Assembly: GCA_029261195.1 (NCBI GenBank)
Contig: JAJDBU010000029.1
Span: 1-63,497 of the forward strand
Reading direction: 5' to 3'
Length of the DNA: 63,497 nucleotides
Origin: Nitrospirota bacterium
Lineage (GTDB): Bacteria > Nitrospirota > Nitrospiria > SBBL01 > JAADHI01
In this document: one piece after another, positions 37,560-46,295 of the stretch
How positions within the stretch are numbered: the first letter of the stretch is position 1
How the letters are laid out: every line of letters begins with the position of its first letter
Translations under genes and position numbers: made by a program
Notes under the pieces: model-generated
Database searches by the model: none
What the model was told of the DNA's origin: nothing
Seen by the model: the letters and a program-made list of their open reading frames with translations, nothing else

Positions 37560-38506
37560 AAATATTCGGGGGACTGATATTAGCGGCTTTTTTATTTGTC
37601 ACGGGCTGTGAGCAAAACAAAAGCGATTCGTCTTTGGCGACGATTGCCCTTGTCAACGATGAAGCGATCCGGGTTTCCGACTTGCTCGCCCTGTTGCCGG
37701 AAGCGGATCCGGAACAGCCCGATGCAGGCCGGGCCTCCCCTGAAGAGCGCGCAGCGCTCAGCCGTGCCTTTCTTGATCAGCTCATTGAAGAGGCCATGTT
37801 ACTTCAAGAGGCCGAGCGCTTAAAGATTCATGTGACGAAAAAAGAGCTTGCCGCACGAATGGCTGAATACAGAGAAGAACTGAGCAAGGAAGCGTTTTTA
37901 GCTTTGCTCGCTGAGCAGAACTTGTCGATCGAGGAGCTAACGCAGCACACCCGAAAAGACTTGTTAATCGAAAAATTGCTCAACCGACTTCCGGTCGAAA
38001 ACGGGGACGAGCCCCTGGACATCCCCGAGACGGCAGTTCGGGCTTATTATGAGCAACATCGTCAGAGATGGCAGATTGATGTGGAACTCAAATTAAGGCA
38101 GATCATCGTCAAAACCCAGGAAGAGGCGGAAGAGATCTACCTCTCCATCCTAAAGGGAGCCGATTTTGAAGCCTTGGCAAAAACCCATTCCAAACAGTCT
38201 CAGGCGGGAGAAGACGGCGACTTGGGCTTTTTGCAACAGGGTGAAACCCCGATCGAATTCGATCCCCTTTTTCAGATGGAGGTCGGAAAAATCTCTCATG
38301 TCATCCAGAGTCCTTTCGGTTATCATATCGTCAAGGTTGAAGACCGGAGAGAACAGCGTTTTTTGAGTTACGAAGCCGTGCATGAGAAAATATACAAGCT
38401 CTTGCTTGATCAGAGACGAGAGACCGCCTACGCAAAGTGGATATCCAGATTAAAAGAGAGAACAGAGGTTCGAATTAATGAAAAACTCCTTAAAAAGTAT
38501 TCTTAG
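37556..38506 (+). CDS. periplasmic peptidyl-prolyl isomerase lipoprotein (parvulin type)
   Basis: 316 residues, GTG start. The lipoprotein signal ends AAFLFVTGC (Cys at about 18). SurA_N-like helical domain (30-150) then a PpiC/parvulin domain (about 175-270: LRQIIVKTQEEAEEIY, DGDLGFLQQGE, VIQSPFGYHIVKVED). A chaperone for secreted proteins. Paired with surA, overlapping it by 29 bases; the mfd-ppi-surA order recurs in several Gram-negative lineages. Confidence 0.88.
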   Translation: MKIFGGLILAAFLFVTGCEQNKSDSSLATIALVNDEAIRVSDLLALLPEADPEQPDAGRASPEERAALSRAFLDQLIEEAMLLQEAERLKIHVTKKELAARMAEYREELSKEAFLALLAEQNLSIEELTQHTRKDLLIEKLLNRLPVENGDEPLDIPETAVRAYYEQHRQRWQIDVELKLRQIIVKTQEEAEEIYLSILKGADFEALAKTHSKQSQAGEDGDLGFLQQGETPIEFDPLFQMEVGKISHVIQSPFGYHIVKVEDRREQRFLSYEAVHEKIYKLLLDQRRETAYAKWISRLKERTEVRINEKLLKKYS

Positions 38507-39467
38507 GCCCTCACAAGGGATCATAAGGCGAAAATGCGGTCTGCCGGTTTTATTTGCGGCCTTACTGATCACAACTGTAAGTGCCGACCCGGGGCCTAGT
38601 GAAATCGTCATTGACGCCGTCGTTGCCATCGTCGGAAACGAGATTGTAACGCAGAGTGATCTGGATCGACTTTCACTGGACAATCAGGGAAGCGGTCGCA
38701 AAGAAGATCGGACAAAACTGATCCACCGACTCATTGAAGAACGTCTAATCCTGCAAGAGGTTCGTAGAAAGCGGGTTTCTGTCAGCGATGCGGAAATTGA
38801 ATTTGCTCTAAATGACATTCAGTCGAGAAACCGTTTCCCGGACAGAGCGGCCTTTAAAAAGGCGGTCGCCTCTGAAAACCAAAGTTGGCGCAAATATGTC
38901 AGTGACCTGGAAAATCAGTTGATGATTTTAAAACTGCTGAGCAGGGAGGTCAACATCAACAACAAGGTCGACGAAACGGCAATTCGGCGCCACTATGAGA
39001 CCTATCCGGATCAATTCAGACTGCCCGATCGAGTGCGTCTGTCCCGGCTTCTCTTGAAGGGCGGTTCAGAGGCGTCTGAAGAGAAAAAGAAAGAAGTCGA
39101 GGGGAAACTGGCAACAATCTACTCCGCTTTAAAAAAGGGGAGCGCTTTTGCGGACCTGGTCAAACAATACAGCGAAGGCCCGAGAAAGGGGAAGGCCGGG
39201 GATCTGGGCTTTTTTATTCGGGGCGACCTGGCCCCGGAAATTGAACAACTCATTTCCGGACTTAAAGCAGGAGCTGTCAGCTCCCCCCGTCACACCACAC
39301 AAGACGTTCAGGTTTTCAAACTGGAAACACGGGAAGCAGGACGAAAGCGGGACTTTGAAAGCGTAAAAAAGGAAATAGAAGAACGCCTGCTCTCAGAGCA
39401 ACGGGCGACGCTTCAGGAACAATGGATCGCCGGTCTTTTTGAACAGACTTATGTGGATATTAAGTAA
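38478..39467 (+). CDS. surA: SurA-like periplasmic chaperone/peptidyl-prolyl isomerase
   Basis: 329 residues. A signal peptide (about 20-36) precedes the SurA N-domain pattern IVIDAVVAIVGNEIVTQSDLDRL and one parvulin domain (about 195-285: LLLKGGSEASEEKKKEV, AGDLGFFIRGDL). E. coli SurA has two parvulin domains; this shorter single-domain version is common outside gammaproteobacteria. Escorts outer-membrane proteins to the BAM complex, consistent with bamD in the same operon. Confidence 0.88.
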   Translation: MKNSLKSILRPSQGIIRRKCGLPVLFAALLITTVSADPGPSEIVIDAVVAIVGNEIVTQSDLDRLSLDNQGSGRKEDRTKLIHRLIEERLILQEVRRKRVSVSDAEIEFALNDIQSRNRFPDRAAFKKAVASENQSWRKYVSDLENQLMILKLLSREVNINNKVDETAIRRHYETYPDQFRLPDRVRLSRLLLKGGSEASEEKKKEVEGKLATIYSALKKGSAFADLVKQYSEGPRKGKAGDLGFFIRGDLAPEIEQLISGLKAGAVSSPRHTTQDVQVFKLETREAGRKRDFESVKKEIEERLLSEQRATLQEQWIAGLFEQTYVDIK

Positions 39468-39539
39468 TACCTGACTGCCTGGTCCGACTTTGACGTCAAA
39501 ATCACATTGAAACAGACAGGATCATCAAAAAAATGATCG

Positions 39540-39937
39540 CTAATTTTTTGTGTCTTGCGCCAGGTTTTTCCTGAAAAAATCGGCGATAGCCGTCTTGGTG
39601 GTCTTTCCCTGGGCCACATTGAGAACAGTTCCACCAATACCTTGTTTGTAATCTTAAGCATGACATCGTTTATTTCCAGAAAGACAAGGGCCGATGCAGC
39701 GCCGACCCGCTTATTGCCATCGATAAAAGGATGGTTCTGAACGATGTGAAAGAGATAGGCCGCTGCCATCTCACAGAGACCGTTATGCAGGTATTGATCG
39801 GCAAAGGCGGCTTGCGGCATCGCAACAGCGGACTCAAGAAGGCCCGTATCCCGAATACCGTGACTGCCGCCGTAGCCTTCGATCTGGTCATCGTGAATCG
39901 CCATAACGTCGTCTGCCGTGAGAAAAACGGGTGTCAT
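39540..39937 (-). pseudogene. doc: Doc/Fic-type toxin, frameshifted near its C-terminus
   Basis: The first about 103 codons read as a Doc toxin with the Fic signature HPFIDGNKRVGAA (HPFxDGNK) and N-terminal GIRDTGLLESAVAMPQAAF. Near 39627 a one-base deletion shifts the frame: the intact frame would continue VLNVAQGKTTKTAIADFF and stop at 39542-39540, while the actual frame runs on to 39449 with 60 unrelated residues. Doc toxins phosphorylate EF-Tu. The catalytic motif survives but the last helices are lost, so activity is doubtful. Three bases downstream of its antitoxin gene. Confidence 0.8.
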
Positions 39938-39940
39938 GAT

Positions 39941-40168
39941 TTACTTTGCAAGTTCTTTAAACGCAGGGGCATAACGTTGATTGACTTTTTCTAAGGCTTT
40001 TTTAAAAGCCTTCTGTCGTTTTTCATCCCGGTCCGGAGAAATAATCAGAGACTGGCCGTCTGTCGTGATGGCAAGCGGGGTATCGGCATTGATGTTCAAA
40101 AGATCCAGCACCGGCTTGTCGATGACTAAAGCCAGGCTGTTGCCATGTTTTGTAAGATGTTTGACCAT
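39941..40168 (-). CDS. AbrB/MazE-type antitoxin
   Basis: 75 residues. Swapped-hairpin AbrB domain at the N-terminus (VKHLTKHGNSLALVIDKPVL, with ITTDGQSLIISP). The charged C-terminal tail would wrap the toxin. Partner of the frameshifted doc gene, which starts three bases later. AbrB-type antitoxins with Doc toxins are a known alternative to Phd-Doc. It probably represses its own promoter. Confidence 0.85.
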   Translation of the reverse strand: MVKHLTKHGNSLALVIDKPVLDLLNINADTPLAITTDGQSLIISPDRDEKRQKAFKKALEKVNQRYAPAFKELAK

Positions 40169-40193
40169 GATTGCCCTCCAAATTTGTTCACAT

Positions 40194-40203
40194 GTATATA
40201 CAG
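40194..40203. promoter_or_regulatory. palindrome upstream of the abrB/doc module
   Basis: Perfect 10-base palindrome TGTATATACA, 26 bases ahead of the antitoxin start codon on the minus strand. Position and symmetry suit an autoregulatory operator for the AbrB-type antitoxin. The flanks are nearly but not exactly symmetric. The rest of the gap to cas5 shows only a weak promoter-like pair (TTGAAA 40301, CATGAT 40324). Confidence 0.4.
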
Positions 40204-40402
40204 TGTATGACCTTTTGTTTTTGGCGTCAATGTGGTGTATGAAGCCTGGTGCTTATTGTGGCGGTATCAGAAGGTGAAAGTGGGGCGGAAGAAAAAAGTT
40301 TTGAAAAATGTGAAATTCCGTGACATGATCTGTCCCAAAATGGGTATAGGATGGGGGTGTTGATTATTCTCCAACTTTCAATTAAATAAAAAAGGAAACC
40401 CG

Positions 40403-41047
40403 ATGAAAAAGAACTACTTGATTCAGCTTGAGATTTCTGGACCAACGGCAATCTGGACTCGGCCGGATTCAGGAGACTGTCCTGTGAGCTACCCTGCACC
40501 GACATATTCAGCGGTGAAGGGTATTTTCGAATCAATTCTGTGGATTCAGACTGTTGAAATTGTTCCGATCAAAGTTGAACTCTGTGCGCCTATCATCTAT
40601 CACGGCTATAACACCAATTATGGCGGGCCATTGCGAAAGGGAGGGGTTATTAAAACCGGTGGCAGTTATCAATTGCTCGCGTCCGTTCTGGTCAATCCAT
40701 GTTATCGGCTATTCTCAGAAGTGAAGCGGAATCAAAAGACCAATGGACAATTGACTGCCCGAACACGTGAATGGGAACAAAAAACCACTTCTTCAGAACA
40801 CGCATACAAGGACATATTCAACCGCCGTCTCATCCGAGGACAATCTTTTTCGATCCCTTTTCTGGGCTGGAAGGAGTTTGTGCCTGATTATGTCGGCCCC
40901 TTTCGCAACAGCACACGGGTAATGAATGATATTACCTTAAGAATCCCGAGCATGTTACGTCATGTTTTCCCAGACGGAGTACACAGTAAGGTGCGGTATG
41001 TCTATGATCAAGATATTGAAATAAGGAGTGGCGTTCTCACCTATTAG
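40403..41047 (+). CDS. cas5: CRISPR-associated protein Cas5 (type I-C, Cas5d)
   Basis: 214 residues. RAMP fold with the type I-C signature PAPTYSAVKGIFESILW near residue 30 and a C-terminal VRYVYDQDIE strand. In type I-C, which lacks Cas6, Cas5d cleaves the pre-crRNA at the base of the repeat hairpin and stays bound to the 5' handle. First gene of the cas operon; AGGAG within its stop region serves the next gene, 10 bases on. Confidence 0.88.
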   Translation: MKKNYLIQLEISGPTAIWTRPDSGDCPVSYPAPTYSAVKGIFESILWIQTVEIVPIKVELCAPIIYHGYNTNYGGPLRKGGVIKTGGSYQLLASVLVNPCYRLFSEVKRNQKTNGQLTARTREWEQKTTSSEHAYKDIFNRRLIRGQSFSIPFLGWKEFVPDYVGPFRNSTRVMNDITLRIPSMLRHVFPDGVHSKVRYVYDQDIEIRSGVLTY

Positions 41048-41057
41048 GAGCATACAA

Positions 41058-43184
41058 ATGCTAAATGAACTTTATGACCTGTCATTGAGTTTGGAGAAAG
41101 CGGGGATATGTCCTGAAGAATGGCATCCTGATTTCAAAGAACTACCCAAAATTTCTAAAGCAAAGCCTTGTTTTAAATTGTTAATTGGTGCTGAAGGCAC
41201 TGTTTCTGAAATTGAACCCCTTGAAAACAAACAATATCTTGACGGTATCAGAAAATGGCAATGTGGCGGTAATGGCTATTCGTTTCCTTGTTTTAATGTT
41301 CGGCCTTTGTTCACGCTTGTTACAGACGGAACAAGCGAAGAGGAAAAAGAAGAGAGGAAAAAGTATTTAACAAAATGGCTGAAAACCATCAAAAAACAGA
41401 CGGAATTTTCAGAGAATGATCTGATCAACCTTGAAGGGTATATGGTTGACGATAATCAACTTTGGAGTCCTAAACATAACGAACGTGTTGCGGACTGTTT
41501 AGACAAAATTCCAAGCCTGTTACGTGAAAGGCTTGGGGAAGCGCCAGATGAGTTCAGGGCTATTACCAAATTGATTGAGCGTTGCGGAAATATGGTGCCG
41601 GAAAAATTTTTTCAACAGCTTAAGAGTATTTTAGTAGCGCAGATTTTACGAAATCCAGGCGAGTGTGAACAGTATATTCCCTTCCTGCTTTATGCCGGGA
41701 CCAACCCACCCAATAACAATATCTCCATCATGCTTGAATTGACAGATGGCCTTTCGGCGTTTCCACGTCCTGTCGTGCACCCCAAGGTGCATCAGTGGAT
41801 TAACAGACGATTACTGATTGATGACCAAGGTTCTTCTGTTTCAGACCTTCTTTTTCCTGAAGATGGGAAAGATGCCTTCAATCAAACTGATGCGGACTGG
41901 AAAACTAAGCTTTCCGAGGTGAAGGTTCCAATTTTGGGTGGTGTTAAGCTACGCGCTATGAATTCTGAATCGTTTTGCCAAACGCGTTACGGTCGCATTG
42001 ATGCGAAATCGTTCGTCATTGGTCGTGACACTCGCAAACAAATCAAAGGAGCATTGGAATGGTTGACCGGCGAAGGGCGCCGAAACAAAACCTGGGGCAA
42101 TATTTCTTTTGCATCGGACAACGATGAAATTCTTTTGATCTATCCATCCGTACTACCAGAACGGCCCATCCCCGCTGTTTCTATGCTGGGTGGAGCCGTT
42201 CTGAAGGTTGAAGAGCAAACCACAAAATTTGTAGATTGCGCAAAAGCTGTCACCAGCGCACTACGGGCAATTCAACATCCCCTTAAAGAAGTGGAAATAC
42301 GTGTTTTCGGTCTACGAAAAATGGATAAAGCAAGGACCCAGGTCTCGTGCAATCAGCAATATACAGCCGAACGCCTCATCACCGCCGCCGAAGAATGGCA
42401 AAATGACTGCGGTAATGTTCCCTCAATCAAGATCAAACAATGGGGAAATGAGAAGGGAAAACCAGAATGGTTTGACTTGGAAACACCGTTTCCCTTTGAG
42501 GTAATTTCCTCCCTGAATACGGTATGGCCTTGTAGTGGAAAGACACCCACCCGAGTACGCACATTCTCCAGCGTAGAAGGAATAGGGCTGCTGTTGTATG
42601 AACAAACACGTTTGAATCCTTTGGCGAAAAGAGCTTTACATGTTGCAGTTATCAATGGCAGCGGCCTATTGATATCAATAGGCCATTCACAGCACCAGGG
42701 CAGGGTCCACCCAATCAGTAAAAAGTTTGAAAAACAAGCACGCATACTCCCCACAATACTCGGCTTGCTTTTAGCAAAACTTGGACAAATCAAGGAGGAT
42801 TATATGAAATCAGCACCCTATCTAATCGGCAGACTGCTCAGCTTGGCAGATCAGCTTCATTCTCACTATTGTCAGAAGGTGAGAAATGGACAAGCACCGA
42901 CCCAGCTTATGGGAAATGCACTGATGGCGACTTCCTTAGAAACACCGACAAAGGCCCTGGCCTTGTATGCCCACCGTATTCTTCCCTATCAGGCCTGGGC
43001 AAAAACAGCGCATGGAGAAGATGCGGGACTTGCAAGGTATTTTCTGGCCGAACTTGGAAAAGTCTCGTCAGATGTTGCCACTGTTGAGGTGCCGACTCGG
43101 TGCAAAGATGCAGATAAAGCCCAAATGTTGCTGGGCTATCTTGCAAGAGCGGACAAATCGGATGCAACCGGAAACAAACAATAA
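41058..43184 (+). CDS. cas8c: Cascade large subunit Cas8c (Csd1-like), divergent
   Basis: 708 residues from the ATG at 41058 (AGGAG seven bases upstream). Between cas5 and cas7, with features of the Csd1 family: N-terminal FNVRPLF, GDxL-like central part, RTRKQIKGALEWLTGEGRRNKTWGN type region and a helical C-terminus (IGRLLSLADQLHSHYC, QLMGNALMATSLETPTKAL). It recognises the PAM and holds the complex. The sequence departs clearly from the usual I-C proteins I know, so a subtype variant is possible. The C-terminal part contains its own translation start for Cas11c. Confidence 0.8.
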   Translation: MLNELYDLSLSLEKAGICPEEWHPDFKELPKISKAKPCFKLLIGAEGTVSEIEPLENKQYLDGIRKWQCGGNGYSFPCFNVRPLFTLVTDGTSEEEKEERKKYLTKWLKTIKKQTEFSENDLINLEGYMVDDNQLWSPKHNERVADCLDKIPSLLRERLGEAPDEFRAITKLIERCGNMVPEKFFQQLKSILVAQILRNPGECEQYIPFLLYAGTNPPNNNISIMLELTDGLSAFPRPVVHPKVHQWINRRLLIDDQGSSVSDLLFPEDGKDAFNQTDADWKTKLSEVKVPILGGVKLRAMNSESFCQTRYGRIDAKSFVIGRDTRKQIKGALEWLTGEGRRNKTWGNISFASDNDEILLIYPSVLPERPIPAVSMLGGAVLKVEEQTTKFVDCAKAVTSALRAIQHPLKEVEIRVFGLRKMDKARTQVSCNQQYTAERLITAAEEWQNDCGNVPSIKIKQWGNEKGKPEWFDLETPFPFEVISSLNTVWPCSGKTPTRVRTFSSVEGIGLLLYEQTRLNPLAKRALHVAVINGSGLLISIGHSQHQGRVHPISKKFEKQARILPTILGLLLAKLGQIKEDYMKSAPYLIGRLLSLADQLHSHYCQKVRNGQAPTQLMGNALMATSLETPTKALALYAHRILPYQAWAKTAHGEDAGLARYFLAELGKVSSDVATVEVPTRCKDADKAQMLLGYLARADKSDATGNKQ
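42804..43184 (+). CDS. cas11c: internally translated small subunit Cas11c
   Basis: 126 residues in the same frame as cas8c, starting at an ATG preceded by the strong ribosome-binding site AAGGAGG (42792-42798) five bases upstream. Nothing in the Cas8c reading requires such a sequence. Type I-C, I-B and I-D systems are known to make their small Cascade subunit from an internal start of the large-subunit gene, and both length and position match. The product is all-helical and starts MKSAPYLIGRLLSLADQL. Confidence 0.8.
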   Translation: MKSAPYLIGRLLSLADQLHSHYCQKVRNGQAPTQLMGNALMATSLETPTKALALYAHRILPYQAWAKTAHGEDAGLARYFLAELGKVSSDVATVEVPTRCKDADKAQMLLGYLARADKSDATGNKQ

Positions 43185-43198
43185 CGCAAGGAGGAAAC

Positions 43199-44074
43199 AT
43201 GAATAACACAGAAAATAAGATCAAACGAGCAACGGGCTTGTTGGTTATTGAAGTGATCAATTCAAATCCTAACGGTGATCCTGATCGAGAAAGTGATCCC
43301 CGACAAAGGCCCGATGGACGCGGAGAGATTTCGCCTGTTTCTTTCAAGCGAAAGTTACGCGATCTTGTTGAAGATAAGGAGGGGCCTGTTTGGCAAGCAT
43401 TAAACCCAAACAAGCAAGTAAACGATCATAAGGATACTGAGAATGCCAACAAGTTTTTCATCCTTGAGTCACGTGGACGGAACAGAACAACCATTAAGGA
43501 TGAGCTGAAAAACGGGAAGTTCACAAACAAATATTGGGATGGTCGTCTATTTGGAAATACTTTTCTGGAAGATGCAATGGATAAAGGAACAATCAAGACC
43601 GGTGTTGTCCAGTTTGGCCTCGGTGTGTCCGTGTCTCCTATTGAAATTGAGCGACATACCAATACAGTAAAAGCTGGCGTGGAAGAAGGCAAAACAGCGG
43701 GCATGGCCCCAATGGGTTATCGCTTCGTTCAACATGGTGTCTATTGTATGCCTTTTTTCGTTAATCCCAGCATGGCGCATAAATCGGGATGTACACAGCA
43801 AGATATCGATCTTTTGAAAAACCTGATTCCCTACGCCTATTCTCACACCCGCTCTCACGCCCGACCGCTCGTGGATATTCGCCACGCCTGGTATTGTGAA
43901 CACGAAAATCCCCTTGGGTCATGCTCTGATTTCGCATTGATCGAAGCCTTAACACCTAAAAAACGGAGCGAAACTAAAACGGCATCTGTTAATTGGGCGG
44001 AATATGATGTGCCAAAAAGTTTACCCGATGAACTAGATAAAAAAGTGGTCTGCCTGGATTTGATGACCCTGTGA
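43199..44074 (+). CDS. cas7: Cascade backbone Cas7 (type I-C, Csd2-like)
   Basis: 291 residues. Characteristic opening LLVIEVINSNPNGDPDRESDPR (about 14-35) and FKRKLRD, then the DGRLFGN-type segment near residue 118 with FLEDAMDKGTIKTGVVQFG. It coats the crRNA spacer as repeated subunits. AAGGAGG precedes its ATG by six bases. Its stop overlaps the cas3 start. Confidence 0.9.
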   Translation: MNNTENKIKRATGLLVIEVINSNPNGDPDRESDPRQRPDGRGEISPVSFKRKLRDLVEDKEGPVWQALNPNKQVNDHKDTENANKFFILESRGRNRTTIKDELKNGKFTNKYWDGRLFGNTFLEDAMDKGTIKTGVVQFGLGVSVSPIEIERHTNTVKAGVEEGKTAGMAPMGYRFVQHGVYCMPFFVNPSMAHKSGCTQQDIDLLKNLIPYAYSHTRSHARPLVDIRHAWYCEHENPLGSCSDFALIEALTPKKRSETKTASVNWAEYDVPKSLPDELDKKVVCLDLMTL

Positions 44075-46290
44075 TGAGTTATCTCGCACACAGCGCTCGA
44101 CCTGAAAAAGGCATTCCCGCACAGGACTACGACGAACATGTCAACAAAACGCGCCAGCACGCTTTGGAGAACGCCGAAGGTGCTGGGCGTTACTCACCAA
44201 AATACGGCAGTCTGCTAAAGGTTTCCGCCGCCCTTGCCGGAGAGTTCCATGACATGGGCAAGCTCGACGAAGAAAATCAACGAGTCCTCTCTGGAAAGGT
44301 CGCAGCAAAAAAACTTCCTGTTCAGCATGTGGATGCCGGGGTTTCTCATCTGCTTGCATTGGGTAAACAGTGGCACCAATTGGCGGCGTTCATTTCTTAT
44401 GCGCATCACATTGGTTTGCCGTCACTGCCAAAAGAGGAAAACAAGGGGAATGCTTTTTTGCGTGATCCAAAGATGGTGTCTTATACGCTAGAGCGATTAT
44501 CCGAATATCTACGAAAACACCGTGAAGATGTTGAGAAGTTCCATTTTGATTTTCCTAATTCAACGCTCCTGGACAAACCTCAGTTGTTTTTTCGGATGGC
44601 TTTGTCTTGCCTGGTTGATGCAGATCATGGTGATACAGCACGGCATTACGGAAAATCTACAACTAAAGAAGCGGAATTATTGCAGCCCTTAAAGCGTCTT
44701 AAAGCGTTAAACCAGTATGTTGAAAACTTGGGTGAAGACGATGATACAAATAATGATCGTAACCGTATTCGGCAGTGCGTCTACGAGGCTTGCCGTAATG
44801 CAGAGACGACCCCGGCGATGTATGCCTGTGACAGCCCGGTAGGTACAGGCAAAACCACGGCAATCATGTCGCACTTATTGAAAGCCGCACATGACAAAGG
44901 CTTGCGGCGCATATTTGTGGTTTTGCCCTATATCAATATCATCAAACAATCAGTCGATGTTTATCGCAAGTCTCTTCGACTCGACGGAGAGGTGTCTGAG
45001 GAGATCGTGGCGGCACACCATCACCGCGCCGATTTTCAAGACCCGGACACCCGACAGTTCACCTTGCTTTGGCGCTCACCTATTGTGGTCACCACAGCCG
45101 TTCAGTTTTTTGAAACGCTGGCAAGCAACCACCCGGCCACATTACGCAAATTGCATCACCTTTCGGGGGCCGCAGTGTTTTTTGACGAAGCCCATGCCGC
45201 TTTGCCTGCCCATTTATGGCCGCAGGCCTGGCGGTGGTTACGAGAATTGAGTGATGAATGGGGTTGTCATTTTGTGTTTGGCTCGGGTTCTCTGAATCGT
45301 TTTTGGGAGCTACCCGATTTCGTAGAACCCCCTGTAAAAATCCCTGAATTGGTAAAACCGGAAATACGAATATCTCTCGCCACCAAGGAGTCAACCCGGA
45401 TTATCTACAAACGAAAACCTGACCCACTCGACTTAAAGCGGCTAATTGCCTGGCTCGATAAGTTGGAGGGACCTCGGCTCTTAATAGTGAATACTGTCCA
45501 GTCTGCGGCAGCCATTGCCAAGGAGATCGCCGAAAAACAAGGAAGCGACAAAGTGGAACACATTTCTACTGCCTTATCCCCGATTGATCGTGAGCAAACA
45601 TTGGATCGGATAAAAGACCGGCTGTCACAATGTAAACCTCCGATGAAAAACAAAGCACTTGCTGATTGGACATTGGTTGCCACTTCTTGTGTAGAAGCAG
45701 GTGTCGATTTATCTTTCAAAACCGGTTTGCGTGAAAGCGCAAGCCTTGTCAGCTTGCTGCAAATTAGCGGGCGTGTGAACCGCCACCAGGAATACGGATG
45801 CAGCGATGTTTGGTCTTTTACCTTGCAAGCATCTAATTTACTCAGGCGTCATCCTGATTTTAAAAATTCCTCTAAAGTACTTGATCAAATGTTCGATGAA
45901 AACCGCGTCACGCCAGAGAGTTGCAAAGAAGCTTTGCGACGTGAAATATGCTTAGACATTCTGAAAGATGAAATCCGTAAACACGAAGACGCAAAAGATT
46001 TCCCAGAAGTTTGTGCATTATTCCGCGTGATTAACGCAGATACATATACGGCAGTGGTTGACGAAAACACGAAACAGCGTCTTAGAGCGGGCGAGAAAGT
46101 CCATTCGCGCGACATTCAGGCGCATAGCGTTCAAATCTGGGGGAACAAATTACAATTATTAAAAATACCCGAGTTTGTCAGATACCCCGGCCTTTATGAG
46201 TGGAATCTGGAATACGATGATTTTATTGGCTACATGTTGGGCGTTTTGAAAAACATAGAATTTAATGCAAATGGAGGTGCGATAATCTGA
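44071..46290 (+). CDS. cas3: Cas3 HD nuclease-helicase
   Basis: 739 residues, GTG start overlapping the cas7 stop (an ATG follows at once). The HD nuclease domain has GEFHDMGKLDEENQ (about 69), a downstream His in QHVDAGVSH and YAHHIGLPS (about 110). The helicase has Walker A CDSPVGTGKTTAIM (about 253), DEAH in VFFDEAHAALP (about 370), SCVEAGVDLSF and ISGRVNRHQEYG. It degrades target DNA after Cascade recruitment. In most I-C loci cas3 comes first; here it follows cas7. Confidence 0.92.
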   Translation: MMSYLAHSARPEKGIPAQDYDEHVNKTRQHALENAEGAGRYSPKYGSLLKVSAALAGEFHDMGKLDEENQRVLSGKVAAKKLPVQHVDAGVSHLLALGKQWHQLAAFISYAHHIGLPSLPKEENKGNAFLRDPKMVSYTLERLSEYLRKHREDVEKFHFDFPNSTLLDKPQLFFRMALSCLVDADHGDTARHYGKSTTKEAELLQPLKRLKALNQYVENLGEDDDTNNDRNRIRQCVYEACRNAETTPAMYACDSPVGTGKTTAIMSHLLKAAHDKGLRRIFVVLPYINIIKQSVDVYRKSLRLDGEVSEEIVAAHHHRADFQDPDTRQFTLLWRSPIVVTTAVQFFETLASNHPATLRKLHHLSGAAVFFDEAHAALPAHLWPQAWRWLRELSDEWGCHFVFGSGSLNRFWELPDFVEPPVKIPELVKPEIRISLATKESTRIIYKRKPDPLDLKRLIAWLDKLEGPRLLIVNTVQSAAAIAKEIAEKQGSDKVEHISTALSPIDREQTLDRIKDRLSQCKPPMKNKALADWTLVATSCVEAGVDLSFKTGLRESASLVSLLQISGRVNRHQEYGCSDVWSFTLQASNLLRRHPDFKNSSKVLDQMFDENRVTPESCKEALRREICLDILKDEIRKHEDAKDFPEVCALFRVINADTYTAVVDENTKQRLRAGEKVHSRDIQAHSVQIWGNKLQLLKIPEFVRYPGLYEWNLEYDDFIGYMLGVLKNIEFNANGGAII

Positions 46291-46295
46291 CGGCT

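Noticed and set aside
40188-40210. LexA box upstream of the AbrB/Doc module
   Set aside because: The palindrome lacks the CTGT-N8-ACAG spacing of a proteobacterial SOS box.
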